Shown here: positions 1-5,248 of the stretch, one piece after another | Layout: every line of letters starts with the position of its first letter | How positions within the stretch are numbered: the stretch's first letter is position 1 | NCBI GenBank assembly: GCA_003519685.1 | Contig: DOWG01000287.1 | Location: forward strand, 1-7,546 | Direction of reading: 5' to 3' | DNA from: Lachnospiraceae bacterium | GTDB lineage: Bacteria; Bacillota; Clostridia; Lachnospirales; Lachnospiraceae | Length of the DNA stretch: 7,546 nucleotides | The notes under the pieces: generated by a model | The model's database searches: none | Seen by the model: the letters and a program-made list of their open reading frames with translations, nothing else | Told to the model about the DNA's origin: nothing | Made by a program: the position numbers and the translations under genes

Positions 1-399
1 CAATTAATTTTAAACATATTGAAGGAGGCTGACCGGCCGGTTTCAGCGAACGAAATCTATTCCAAAGTAGTGAAAGAGCTGCCGAAAATAGCCAAATCCA
101 CCATATATCGTAATATCGATGCCTTATTCAATCAAAACTTAATCGATAAATATCATCTAAACGATAATGAGGTTTTCTACCTAATTAAAGAAGATCGCAA
201 TGAGCACAGGCATTTTGTCATTTGTGACGGCTGCCAAAAAATATTTGACCTTCCTTCCTGCCCCATCCACGAAATTGAAACTGAAATGGAGAAAGAGGGA
301 TTCATTGTTAAGGATCACCAGATACAGATAAATGGCATATGCAAGGAATGTGCGAAACAGAGTCAATTAGCCGGTCATGATGCGGATCATAACCGTTAA
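1..399 (+). CDS. Fur-family metal-responsive transcriptional regulator, 5'-truncated by the window edge
   Basis: This is a DNA-binding repressor of the Fur/Zur/PerR superfamily. The frame is open from base 1, so the start lies outside the window. The TTG at 19 is an internal Leu codon, not a start. Of 132 visible residues, about 13-50 form the winged helix (STIYRNIDAL is the recognition-helix region). The C-terminal part is the dimerisation and metal domain. It carries two Cys pairs, C75-x2-C78 and C114-x2-C117, which are the usual structural zinc site. Further candidate ligands are H69, H71, C87, H90 and H106. The CPIHEIE stretch (87-93) puts an additional Cys near the sensory site, which I associate loosely with Zur-like members. 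Whether this protein senses zinc, iron or peroxide cannot be decided here. The last residues (SQLAGHDADHNR) form a short polar tail. A hairpin terminator follows at once, so this is the last gene of its transcript. Confidence 0.9.
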   Translation, partial: QLILNILKEADRPVSANEIYSKVVKELPKIAKSTIYRNIDALFNQNLIDKYHLNDNEVFYLIKEDRNEHRHFVICDGCQKIFDLPSCPIHEIETEMEKEGFIVKDHQIQINGICKECAKQSQLAGHDADHNR

Positions 400-424
400 A
401 AAAGCAGGGATAACCCTGCTTTTT
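399..424. terminator. Bidirectional intrinsic terminator between convergent genes
   Basis: A perfect 11-bp stem (AAAAAGCAGGG at 399-409 with CCCTGCTTTTT at 414-424) encloses an ATAA loop. The A-run on one side and T-run on the other give a U-tract in both directions. The stem begins within the stop codon of the Fur-family gene and lies 15 bases past the stop of the minus-strand lipoprotein gene, so it can end both convergent transcripts. Confidence 0.92.
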
Positions 425-439
425 ATGTTATAGAGTTGT

Positions 440-787
440 TTAACGAGTTCCATTTGTTGTCCCGGGTTTCGTTGTTGCTCCGGGTGCCGTTGTTACCCCA
501 GGTGTCGTTGTTCCGGGCGTTGTCTTCCCGGGTGTTGTTGTTCCGGGTGCCGTTGTTACCCCAGGTGTTGTTGTTCCGGGCGTTGTTGTCCCAGGTGTCG
601 TTGTCCCAGGCGTTGTTGTACCGGGTGTTGTTGTTCCAGGTGTCGTTGTCCCGGGCGCTGTTGTCGGTCCAGGCGCTGTTGTTACCCCAGGCGTTTTTGT
701 TCCGTCTTTAGTAGTAGTACGACATGCATTAAAGGAAAATAACGCCATACAGCATAACGCTAATAAAAGACATAATTTCTTTTTCAT
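440..787 (-). CDS. Small Thr-Pro-Gly repeat lipoprotein (hypothetical)
   Basis: This encodes a 115-residue protein that I do not recognise as a named family. The N terminus is a lipoprotein-type signal: MKKK, a hydrophobic stretch (residues 5-18), then FNAC with a candidate lipidated Cys22. The lipobox is imperfect, with Phe at -3 and Asn at -2, so a conventional Sec signal peptide is possible instead. From about residue 34 nearly the whole protein is a tandem array of some 14 units of TTTPG or x-TT-x-PG (variants VTTAPG, PTTAPG, KTTPG, ATTKPG). It ends in a short TTNGTR tail with no folded domain. It is probably an extended, Thr-rich surface stalk and a possible O-glycosylation substrate, although that is inference. 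The start is supported by AGGAGG seven bases upstream. The gene appears monocistronic, with its own terminator. Confidence 0.72.
   Translation of the reverse strand: MKKKLCLLLALCCMALFSFNACRTTTKDGTKTPGVTTAPGPTTAPGTTTPGTTTPGTTTPGTTTPGTTTPGTTTPGVTTAPGTTTPGKTTPGTTTPGVTTAPGATTKPGTTNGTR
455..700. repeat. 15/18-bp minisatellite encoding the TTTPG array
   Basis: These are tandem units of mostly 15 bp, with some of 18 bp. On the + strand they read as GTTGTT followed by CCGGG or CCAGG variants. Unit lengths are multiples of three, so gain or loss of a unit keeps the lipoprotein in frame. Synonymous differences between units show the array is not freshly amplified. The + strand antisense frame over this array is a long Leu/Val/Arg-rich artefact of the repeat. 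Confidence 0.85.
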
Positions 788-794
788 GGATACT

Positions 795-800
795 CCTCCT
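795..800 (-). promoter_or_regulatory. Ribosome binding site of the repeat lipoprotein gene
   Basis: On the minus strand a perfect AGGAGG sits seven bases before the ATG at 787. This fixes the start and supports real translation of this low-complexity gene. Confidence 0.85.
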
Positions 801-902
801 ATTTAATAATATCAATTTACTCGGTTAGTATCCCACGGTTATAACGATTTATACATAATCATACGAACGTTGAAACTTTTTCCTTTAGAAAATTTTTAGA
901 AT

Positions 903-1727
903 TTATTTTCTATCAATAGAATGATTACTTCGGGCATTTGCAGGGGTAAATTCCGTCATATCTTTCCGAAAATGCAGTGGCAGATTATTTCTTTGAAGCT
1001 TATAATTTCTCCGTTCCACAATAGCAATACTACTAAAAAATGCTTTCCACAATTCCTGGTATTCTGCCTCCTTACAGGAAACCTCCTGCTCTATATTCTC
1101 TGTAATTTCATCCGATTCTATCATCACCCATTGTTTTCCAGGAGCATGCAGCGCTGCCATATTTCGATTACCATCAATGATAATAAAACGCTCCTGCGGC
1201 AGGCGGTCGGCAAAATGCGGGACAACAAGGGAAAGTACATTGTTCTGCGGATGAATCACAGAAGTTAATATTTTGTTCTCCTGCTCGGTAAATCGAATAA
1301 ACCCAAGCAGATGATGCACTTCATTATTGACCTTTCGATTAAGAACAAACACTTGGTTAACAACTTCATTACTTAGATGCTGCACTATTTTCGGTCCCAT
1401 AGCAAAGCCAAGAATAAGGAAACGGTATATTAAGTCAGCTTTCCCCTGATAGTTCGAAAGTGCTGTATGATACACCATCTGATAAGCTTCTTCCGATATC
1501 TTCGCCTGAATTGATTCTGCGACTTTCACAGCAACCGCATAATCCGTAGTAACCGGAATATATTCCGAAAACAATTCATAATTCGAATAATTCCCTGAAT
1601 CATATTTTTCTTCAATTTTAATATTAGCATGACCGTATCGTGAACTCCAAGCCTGGTAAATAGCTGTAAAGATTCCATCAATACTATCGTCGCAAACATA
1701 AATCCGCTGCGGTATCATCTTCCTCAT
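903..1727 (-). CDS. DUF4130/TIGR03915-like probable DNA metabolism protein, partner of the radical SAM protein
   Basis: This 274-residue protein matches the family annotated as 'probable DNA metabolism protein'. In other bacteria the family is adjacent to a radical SAM protein, or is fused at its C-terminal end to a uracil-DNA-glycosylase-superfamily domain. Visible family signatures are an N-terminal IYVCDDSIDGIFTAIYQAW segment (9-27), PHFADRLP (170-177), IIDGNRNMAALH (183-194) and the hallmark QRNNLPLHFRKDMTEF block (245-260). No glycosylase domain is fused here, so this is the stand-alone form. Its biochemical function is unknown. The gene follows the radical SAM gene after 92 bases with no T-tailed terminator between them, so co-transcription is likely. 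Start choice is slightly uncertain: ATG 1727 has GGAAAGG only two bases upstream, while ATG 1718 would also fit. The C terminus after residue 261 is a short variable basic tail. Confidence 0.88.
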   Translation of the reverse strand: MRKMIPQRIYVCDDSIDGIFTAIYQAWSSRYGHANIKIEEKYDSGNYSNYELFSEYIPVTTDYAVAVKVAESIQAKISEEAYQMVYHTALSNYQGKADLIYRFLILGFAMGPKIVQHLSNEVVNQVFVLNRKVNNEVHHLLGFIRFTEQENKILTSVIHPQNNVLSLVVPHFADRLPQERFIIIDGNRNMAALHAPGKQWVMIESDEITENIEQEVSCKEAEYQELWKAFFSSIAIVERRNYKLQRNNLPLHFRKDMTEFTPANARSNHSIDRK

Positions 1728-1819
1728 AACCTTTCCGTTCTATTAAAAAATCTTTCTATGGAATTATTGCATTTTATCTATAAAGATGCAAAAGGATGCT
1801 GTAATCCATTCCTATCCAT

Positions 1820-3244
1820 TTAATATTTTGCAAGGGTTTGCGGCGATACGTGAAAATCATCGAATAGAGATAATTGCCGATAGGACATATCATGACCCAG
1901 ACCAAGCGGCAGCTTCCCCTTATCTTCCAAAAGCTGTCTTGTAATAAAATCTTCATTGATATGGATCGGATACATCATCTTTCCATTGCAGGTAATAAAA
2001 TAGACTGCTCTTTTCAAAACGATTCCCAATCGTTTTAAGTCCCTAAAATCAAGTACCGCACTCTTTCTTGCCATCATAATCCGCTTCACTGAATTCGTAC
2101 CAATTCCGGGTACCCGAAGTAAGGTATAGTAATCCGCTTTGTTGATTTCCACCGGAAACATCTCCAAATGGCGAAGTGCCCAATCACATTTTGGATCCAA
2201 CAAAACATTAAAATTCGGATTCTTTTCGCTTAGCAGATCCTTCGTCTGAAAACCATAAAAACGGATTAACCAATCTGCCTGATACAGGCGGTGCTCCCGT
2301 AATAACGGAGGTCCATCGGTGGTCGCCGGCAGTCTGCTGTCCTGATTCACATTCACAAAAGCGGAGTAAAATACCCTTTTCAAATTGAAGTTCTGATATA
2401 GCGTCTCCGATACCGACATAATCTGATAATCCGTTTCCTTCGTCGCACCAATAATCATCTGTGTGCTCTGCCCGGCAGGCACAAAATGCCGGCCGGACTT
2501 CGGCCTTGGCTGATAAGCAGTAAGACCAATCTGCCTTGCAATCATCTCACCAAATTCATTCTCCTTAGAAATATTTGAGATCTGCTTTCTTAATAACTGC
2601 ATATCCGGCAGCCCGAGATGTTCCTGCTCATGCTCTCTTCTTAGCTGTATCTGCCGAATCGGTTTTAGAATACTCTTACGGTTCTTGTGTGGCGCGAGAT
2701 TCTTGAGTCCCTCCGCCGTAGGAAGCTCCAGATTCACGCTCATCCGATCTGCATACCAGCCAAGCATCTCAATTAAAACGGGATCGGAACCGGGGATCGC
2801 CTTACAATGAATATATCCATTAAAATGATGTACTTCCCGAAGAAGAACCAGAGTCCGTAATAACTGTTCCATGGTATGATTTGGACTGACTAAAATACCG
2901 GAGCTTAAGAAAAGTCCCTCAATATAATTTCTGCGATAAAATTCCATCGTAAGTTCGCAAACCTCCTCCGGGGTAAAGGAGGTTCGTACCACATCGTTAG
3001 AAGATCGGTTGATACAATATTTGCAATCAAAGATACATTCGTTGGTAAATAATATCTTAAGGAGCGAGATGCATCTTCCGTCCGCGGAGAAAGTATGGCA
3101 GATGCCGCATGCCATACTATTGCCCATTCCGGTTCCACTGCCTTTCCGATCAACACCGCTGGAAGTACAGGCAACATCGTACTTCGCAGCATCGGATAAT
3201 ATCTCAAGTTTACGTTGAATCGACAAATTCTCCTGGATTACCAT
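1820..3244 (-). CDS. Putative DNA modification/repair radical SAM protein (TIGR03916-like)
   Basis: This 474-residue radical SAM protein belongs to the family called 'putative DNA modification/repair radical SAM protein'. The cluster motif C-x3-C-x2-C is C70, C74, C77 (CIFDCKYC). Additional Cys at 26, 46, 49 and 58 lie upstream in the family-typical GICHTFSADGRC region. A family-like GQSTQMIIGATKETD segment lies at about 258-272. The C-terminal part has a helix-hairpin-helix (LLRVPGIGTNSVKRI, from 375), a sequence-nonspecific DNA-binding element. A QLSLFDD peptide (457-463) resembles a sliding-clamp ligand. The reaction and substrate are unknown; action on DNA is inferred from the helix-hairpin-helix and the glycosylase-fused partner family. 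The start is set at ATG 3244 because GGAGAGGG lies five bases upstream. An in-frame TTG at 3265 falls inside the probable operator and is unlikely to be used. The partner gene follows downstream. Confidence 0.92.
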   Translation of the reverse strand: MVIQENLSIQRKLEILSDAAKYDVACTSSGVDRKGSGTGMGNSMACGICHTFSADGRCISLLKILFTNECIFDCKYCINRSSNDVVRTSFTPEEVCELTMEFYRRNYIEGLFLSSGILVSPNHTMEQLLRTLVLLREVHHFNGYIHCKAIPGSDPVLIEMLGWYADRMSVNLELPTAEGLKNLAPHKNRKSILKPIRQIQLRREHEQEHLGLPDMQLLRKQISNISKENEFGEMIARQIGLTAYQPRPKSGRHFVPAGQSTQMIIGATKETDYQIMSVSETLYQNFNLKRVFYSAFVNVNQDSRLPATTDGPPLLREHRLYQADWLIRFYGFQTKDLLSEKNPNFNVLLDPKCDWALRHLEMFPVEINKADYYTLLRVPGIGTNSVKRIMMARKSAVLDFRDLKRLGIVLKRAVYFITCNGKMMYPIHINEDFITRQLLEDKGKLPLGLGHDMSYRQLSLFDDFHVSPQTLAKY

Positions 3245-3249
3245 AGCTT

Positions 3250-3257
3250 CCCTCTCC
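3250..3257 (-). promoter_or_regulatory. Ribosome binding site deciding the radical SAM start
   Basis: GGAGAGGG on the minus strand is five bases before ATG 3244. It selects this ATG over the in-frame TTG at 3265, which has no comparable site and overlaps the operator-like box. Confidence 0.8.
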
Positions 3258-3262
3258 GTTTG

Positions 3263-3275
3263 CAAACATTTGTTC
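3263..3275 (-). promoter_or_regulatory. Proximal LexA/SOS-like box of the radical SAM operon
   Basis: The minus strand reads GAACAAATGTTTG. With the flanking bases it differs only at the two outermost positions from the Bacillus LexA consensus as I remember it (CGAACRNRYGTTYC). It lies just downstream of the -10 hexamer, at or just past the expected transcription start, so a bound repressor would block initiation. It overlaps a perfect palindrome GTTTGCAAAC (3258-3267), so another repressor cannot be excluded. Confidence 0.68.
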
Positions 3276-3283
3276 TGTAGACA

Positions 3284-3312
3284 AGTATATCAAAATCCGC
3301 ACGAGAAGTCAA
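3284..3312 (-). promoter_or_regulatory. Sigma-A promoter of the radical SAM operon
   Basis: On the minus strand, TTGACT (3312-3307) and TATACT (3289-3284) are separated by exactly 17 bases. Each hexamer differs from consensus at one position. Initiation would fall near 3277, leaving a leader of about 33 bases to ATG 3244. The promoter lies between two matching operator-like boxes, which suggests a strong but tightly repressed promoter. Confidence 0.82.
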
Positions 3313-3320
3313 TCACTTTT

Positions 3321-3333
3321 CAAACGTTTGTTC
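3321..3333 (-). promoter_or_regulatory. Distal LexA/SOS-like box of the radical SAM operon
   Basis: The minus strand reads GAACAAACGTTTG, differing from the proximal box at one base of 13. Similarity continues into an A-rich flank. It sits eight bases upstream of the -35 hexamer, 58 bases from the proximal box. The core CAAACGTTTG is a perfect 10-bp palindrome. Confidence 0.66.
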
Positions 3334-3520
3334 ATGCCTGCTGCCTTTTGGTTACTGTTCACACCCGACATGTATACCATGTTATGATTTCGTCAATTTG
3401 CCTAATCTATGTGTTGGCAAATAATATGGAGGAAATTTCCTATTACTTAAGTTTTTCCTTGATTTGTGCAAATTGATGCAGGCGATTTGTTAAGAAGGCT
3501 TTCACGTACAAGAAGATAGC
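3334..3520. other. Intergenic spacer without a convincing gene
   Basis: This stretch separates the distal operator-like box from the terminator of the next unit. Together with the promoter and terminator it makes up the roughly 400-base gene-free interval between 3245 and 3640. It contains a perfect 12-bp palindrome AGGAAATTTCCT (3430-3441), a 7-bp inverted repeat ATTTGCC/GGCAAAT (3396-3402 and 3416-3422), and a 5-bp ACATG/CATGT pair (3368-3382). Short open frames on both strands lack ribosome binding sites and recognisable protein character. I see no RNA gene. Confidence 0.55.
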
Positions 3521-3589
3521 AAAAAAGAAAAAGGGGAATGCAGATTACCTCTCTTCGAATCATATCGAAGAAACGGTCTCTGCACCCCC
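3521..3589 (-). terminator. Long interrupted hairpin terminator of the ligase/isomerase/hydrolase unit
   Basis: On the minus strand this is a near-continuous inverted repeat. From the outside inward it pairs GGGG/CCCC, TGCAGA/TCTGCA, ACC/GGT and TCTTCGA/TCGAAGA around a 6-base loop, with small internal loops between. The descending arm is followed directly by TTTTTCTTTTTT. It begins about 50 bases past the stop of the isochorismatase-like gene. The U-tract exists only in the minus direction, so it ends transcription coming from the right. The stem spans 57 bases, longer than a usual intrinsic terminator. Confidence 0.85.
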
Positions 3590-3640
3590 TCATGGTAAAT
3601 CTGCCGGCCAGCAGCAATTCAGGTTCCACAATCGCATCGT

Positions 3641-4186
3641 CTATTTGATTAAATTTGAAATTTCTTTAAATATACTTGTTTTAGAAATTCTGGTAAGTTC
3701 GAACAGGATCGCCTCATAGGTCGTCGGTACCGCACCCTCCCTCATGGCACGCGAAATGGCAGCTTCGCAGTCTTTCTCCTTACGAGAGCCGATGCAGTCC
3801 GTTACTAAAATAACGTTATAACCGATTTCTATCAAGTCGATCACCGTCTGCAGAACACAGACATGCGCCTCCGCTCCGCAGACAATGATATTTTTCCGAT
3901 TCATTCTTTCGATGGCTGCCATAATCTTCGCATCATCTGCACAGCTGAAGGTACTCTTATCGTAATAGACAAATCGTTCCCCCATTGCCGCCTTAATCGT
4001 ATTCACCGTCATACCAAGCCCTTTGGTATATTGCTGCGTTGCAAGCAGTGGTATCCCTAAGGTTTTTAATCCCCGGATCAAGATCTCCGAATTATGAAGT
4101 ACATCCTCTGCATGGTTGATGACGGGCATCAGCTTCTCTTGAAAATCGACTACCAAAGCCATCGTATCCGCTGCTAATATTCTCAT
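3641..4186 (-). CDS. Isochorismatase-like cysteine hydrolase
   Basis: This 181-residue single-domain protein is of the isochorismatase/nicotinamidase superfamily, whose members hydrolyse C-N or C-O bonds through a nucleophilic Cys. The catalytic triad is visible: Asp14 (VVDFQEKL), Lys77 (YDKSTFSC) and Cys110 (CGAEAHVCVLQT). Other family-like blocks are ATQQYTKGLG (49-58) and VTDCIGSR (128-135). The nearest groups I can name are YcaC-like and ISOC1-like hydrolases, whose natural substrates are mostly uncertain. It is not obviously a nicotinamidase, since the metal-binding D-x-H pattern of that group is not evident. Length is normal for the superfamily and no secretion signal is present, so it is probably cytosolic. 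The ATG at 4186 follows GAGGG by four bases. The gene lies 35 bases after the TIM-barrel gene and is the last of its unit, ahead of the long hairpin terminator. Confidence 0.9.
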   Translation of the reverse strand: MRILAADTMALVVDFQEKLMPVINHAEDVLHNSEILIRGLKTLGIPLLATQQYTKGLGMTVNTIKAAMGERFVYYDKSTFSCADDAKIMAAIERMNRKNIIVCGAEAHVCVLQTVIDLIEIGYNVILVTDCIGSRKEKDCEAAISRAMREGAVPTTYEAILFELTRISKTSIFKEISNLIK

Positions 4187-4221
4187 ATATCCCTCAGCCC
4201 CTCCATCAAGTATCTCGTAGA

Positions 4222-5082
4222 CTAATCCTCCATAATCTTTAGAAATGCCCGGTAGGCCACAATAAAGCTTATTTTACCATCGGTCAGATCTTCCCCGATC
4301 TTTGATTTTTCACCCTCCCGTTCCAACGAACGGAGCCCCACAAACTCTGCCAGATGCGGCTCTATGCTGTAGAAACCATCATACTTTTCAGCCTTTAGCT
4401 GACCAAGGATCTCGGGCAGATGTCCATCCCCCATTCCGGCAGGAACCACTTGGTGGGTATCCATAGAGGCATCCTTTATATGAATGTAGGCTATATAAGG
4501 CTTTAAGACCTCATAGGCACTTAACGTTTCCTGACCGCATTGCACAAAGTTAGCAAAATCAAAGATTAGCTTAAAATGGTCACCGTAAAAGCTCTCCATT
4601 AGCTCCTTGCATCGGCTCGCTATATCACCATAGATTCCCTTCTCATTTTCATGCAGAAGGATCACATTCTCCTGCTCTGCATAGGATATCATTCGCTTCA
4701 TTCGGTCAAAAACCATTTCTTTATAGGCTCCCTCCTTCTCTCCTTTGGGAATGTAAAAGCTAAAGAGCCGGATGTACTTCGTCTCAAATAGTTTTGCCAG
4801 GGCAACCACATGGCAGAAAAGCTGAAAATGTGCTTCAAAGTCATCCGTAATACTTATTTTACCGATCGGAGATCCAATTGCCGAAACTTTAATGTTCTCC
4901 CGATCCAGAATTTCTTTTAAATGCCTCGCTTCCTCCAAAGTATATTCGCTAATATTCTTTCCGTAGGCACTTCGCAGCTCCATATAGGAAATGTTACATT
5001 CGTGAAGAACCTTAATCTGTTTTTCAAAATCCGAATCAATTTCATCTGCGAATCCCGTTACTTTATACATCTTATCATCCAT
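4222..5082 (-). CDS. Sugar phosphate isomerase/epimerase-like TIM-barrel protein
   Basis: This is a TIM-barrel protein of the xylose-isomerase-like/AP endonuclease 2 superfamily, of 286 residues from ATG 5082. Such proteins typically isomerise or epimerise sugars or related polyols using a divalent metal. Candidate metal ligands occur at the ends of successive strands: Glu145 (LLHENE), Asp175 (LIFDFANF), His201 (YIHIKDA) and Glu241 (YSIEPHL). The N-terminal strand reads YKVTGFADEID, and MELRSAYGKNI (34-44) is the second strand-loop. No substrate can be assigned. The start is ambiguous: AGGAGG (5097-5102) is only two bases before an in-frame GTG at 5094, but 14 bases before ATG 5082, and ATG 5070 is also possible. 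Each choice changes only the first few residues. It is followed closely by the cysteine hydrolase and preceded by degenerate repeats. Confidence 0.88.
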   Translation of the reverse strand: MDDKMYKVTGFADEIDSDFEKQIKVLHECNISYMELRSAYGKNISEYTLEEARHLKEILDRENIKVSAIGSPIGKISITDDFEAHFQLFCHVVALAKLFETKYIRLFSFYIPKGEKEGAYKEMVFDRMKRMISYAEQENVILLHENEKGIYGDIASRCKELMESFYGDHFKLIFDFANFVQCGQETLSAYEVLKPYIAYIHIKDASMDTHQVVPAGMGDGHLPEILGQLKAEKYDGFYSIEPHLAEFVGLRSLEREGEKSKIGEDLTDGKISFIVAYRAFLKIMED

Positions 5083-5096
5083 ACTGCTTTTCACAG

Positions 5097-5230
5097 CCTC
5101 CTTATTTCTATGCGGCTTTCTGCAATCTCAACCTTGCCAATTTCTGTGCGGCTTTTGAAAGCTTAACCTCATTTCTCTGCAACTTTTTGCACACATAGCC
5201 TCATTTCTACATAGCTTTTGCGTGCTTTCT
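5097..5230 (-). repeat. Four degenerate direct repeats, each carrying an RBS-like segment
   Basis: The gap between the ATP-grasp gene and the TIM-barrel gene holds four diverged copies of a unit of about 31-36 bp. The anchor AGAAAT (minus strand) recurs at 5104-5109, 5140-5145, 5171-5176 and 5203-5208. Each anchor is preceded by a GC-containing segment (GCCGCA or GTTGCA in three copies) and followed by a purine-rich AGG-containing stretch, then an A-rich AAAAGC-like end. The copy nearest the gene contains the actual AGGAGG and the GTGAAAAGC start region. The array therefore looks like old tandem duplication of a translation-initiation region. Confidence 0.6.
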
Positions 5231-5248
5231 TACACAAGCAACTATATT

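Noticed and set aside
436..711. Open frame on the + strand rich in Leu, Val and Arg across the repeat array
   Set aside because: It is the complement of the in-frame TTTPG repeat. It has no ribosome binding site and its composition is explained by the repeat, while the minus-strand frame has a signal peptide and AGGAGG.
788..902. Promoter for the lipoprotein gene (TATAAA or GATACT as -10)
   Set aside because: No candidate -10 has a credible -35 at 16-18 bases. A promoter is expected here, but none is supported well enough to list.
1750..1800. Possible terminator hairpin between the radical SAM gene and its partner (GCATTTTAT / ATAAAGATGC)
   Set aside because: The stem is AT-rich with a bulge and almost no loop, and no T-run follows on the minus strand. 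It is unlikely to separate the two genes.
3245..3265. TTG start extending the radical SAM protein by seven residues
   Set aside because: The TTG lies inside the operator-like box and has no ribosome binding site. ATG 3244 has GGAGAGGG at five bases.
3270..3629. Small open frames in the spacer (68 residues on +, 60 residues on -)
   Set aside because: They have no ribosome binding sites or recognisable motifs. They overlap the operator-like boxes and the hairpin terminator.
3690..3703. GTTCGAAC palindrome resembling a LexA half-site arrangement
   Set aside because: It is inside the isochorismatase-like coding region, and the half-sites lack the four-base spacer and orientation of the operator.
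5170..5245. Attenuator or riboswitch in the gap before the TIM-barrel gene
   Set aside because: Only short stems (TGCAA/TTGCA, TGCTT/AAGCA) are visible, with no U-tract. The structure is better explained by the direct repeats.
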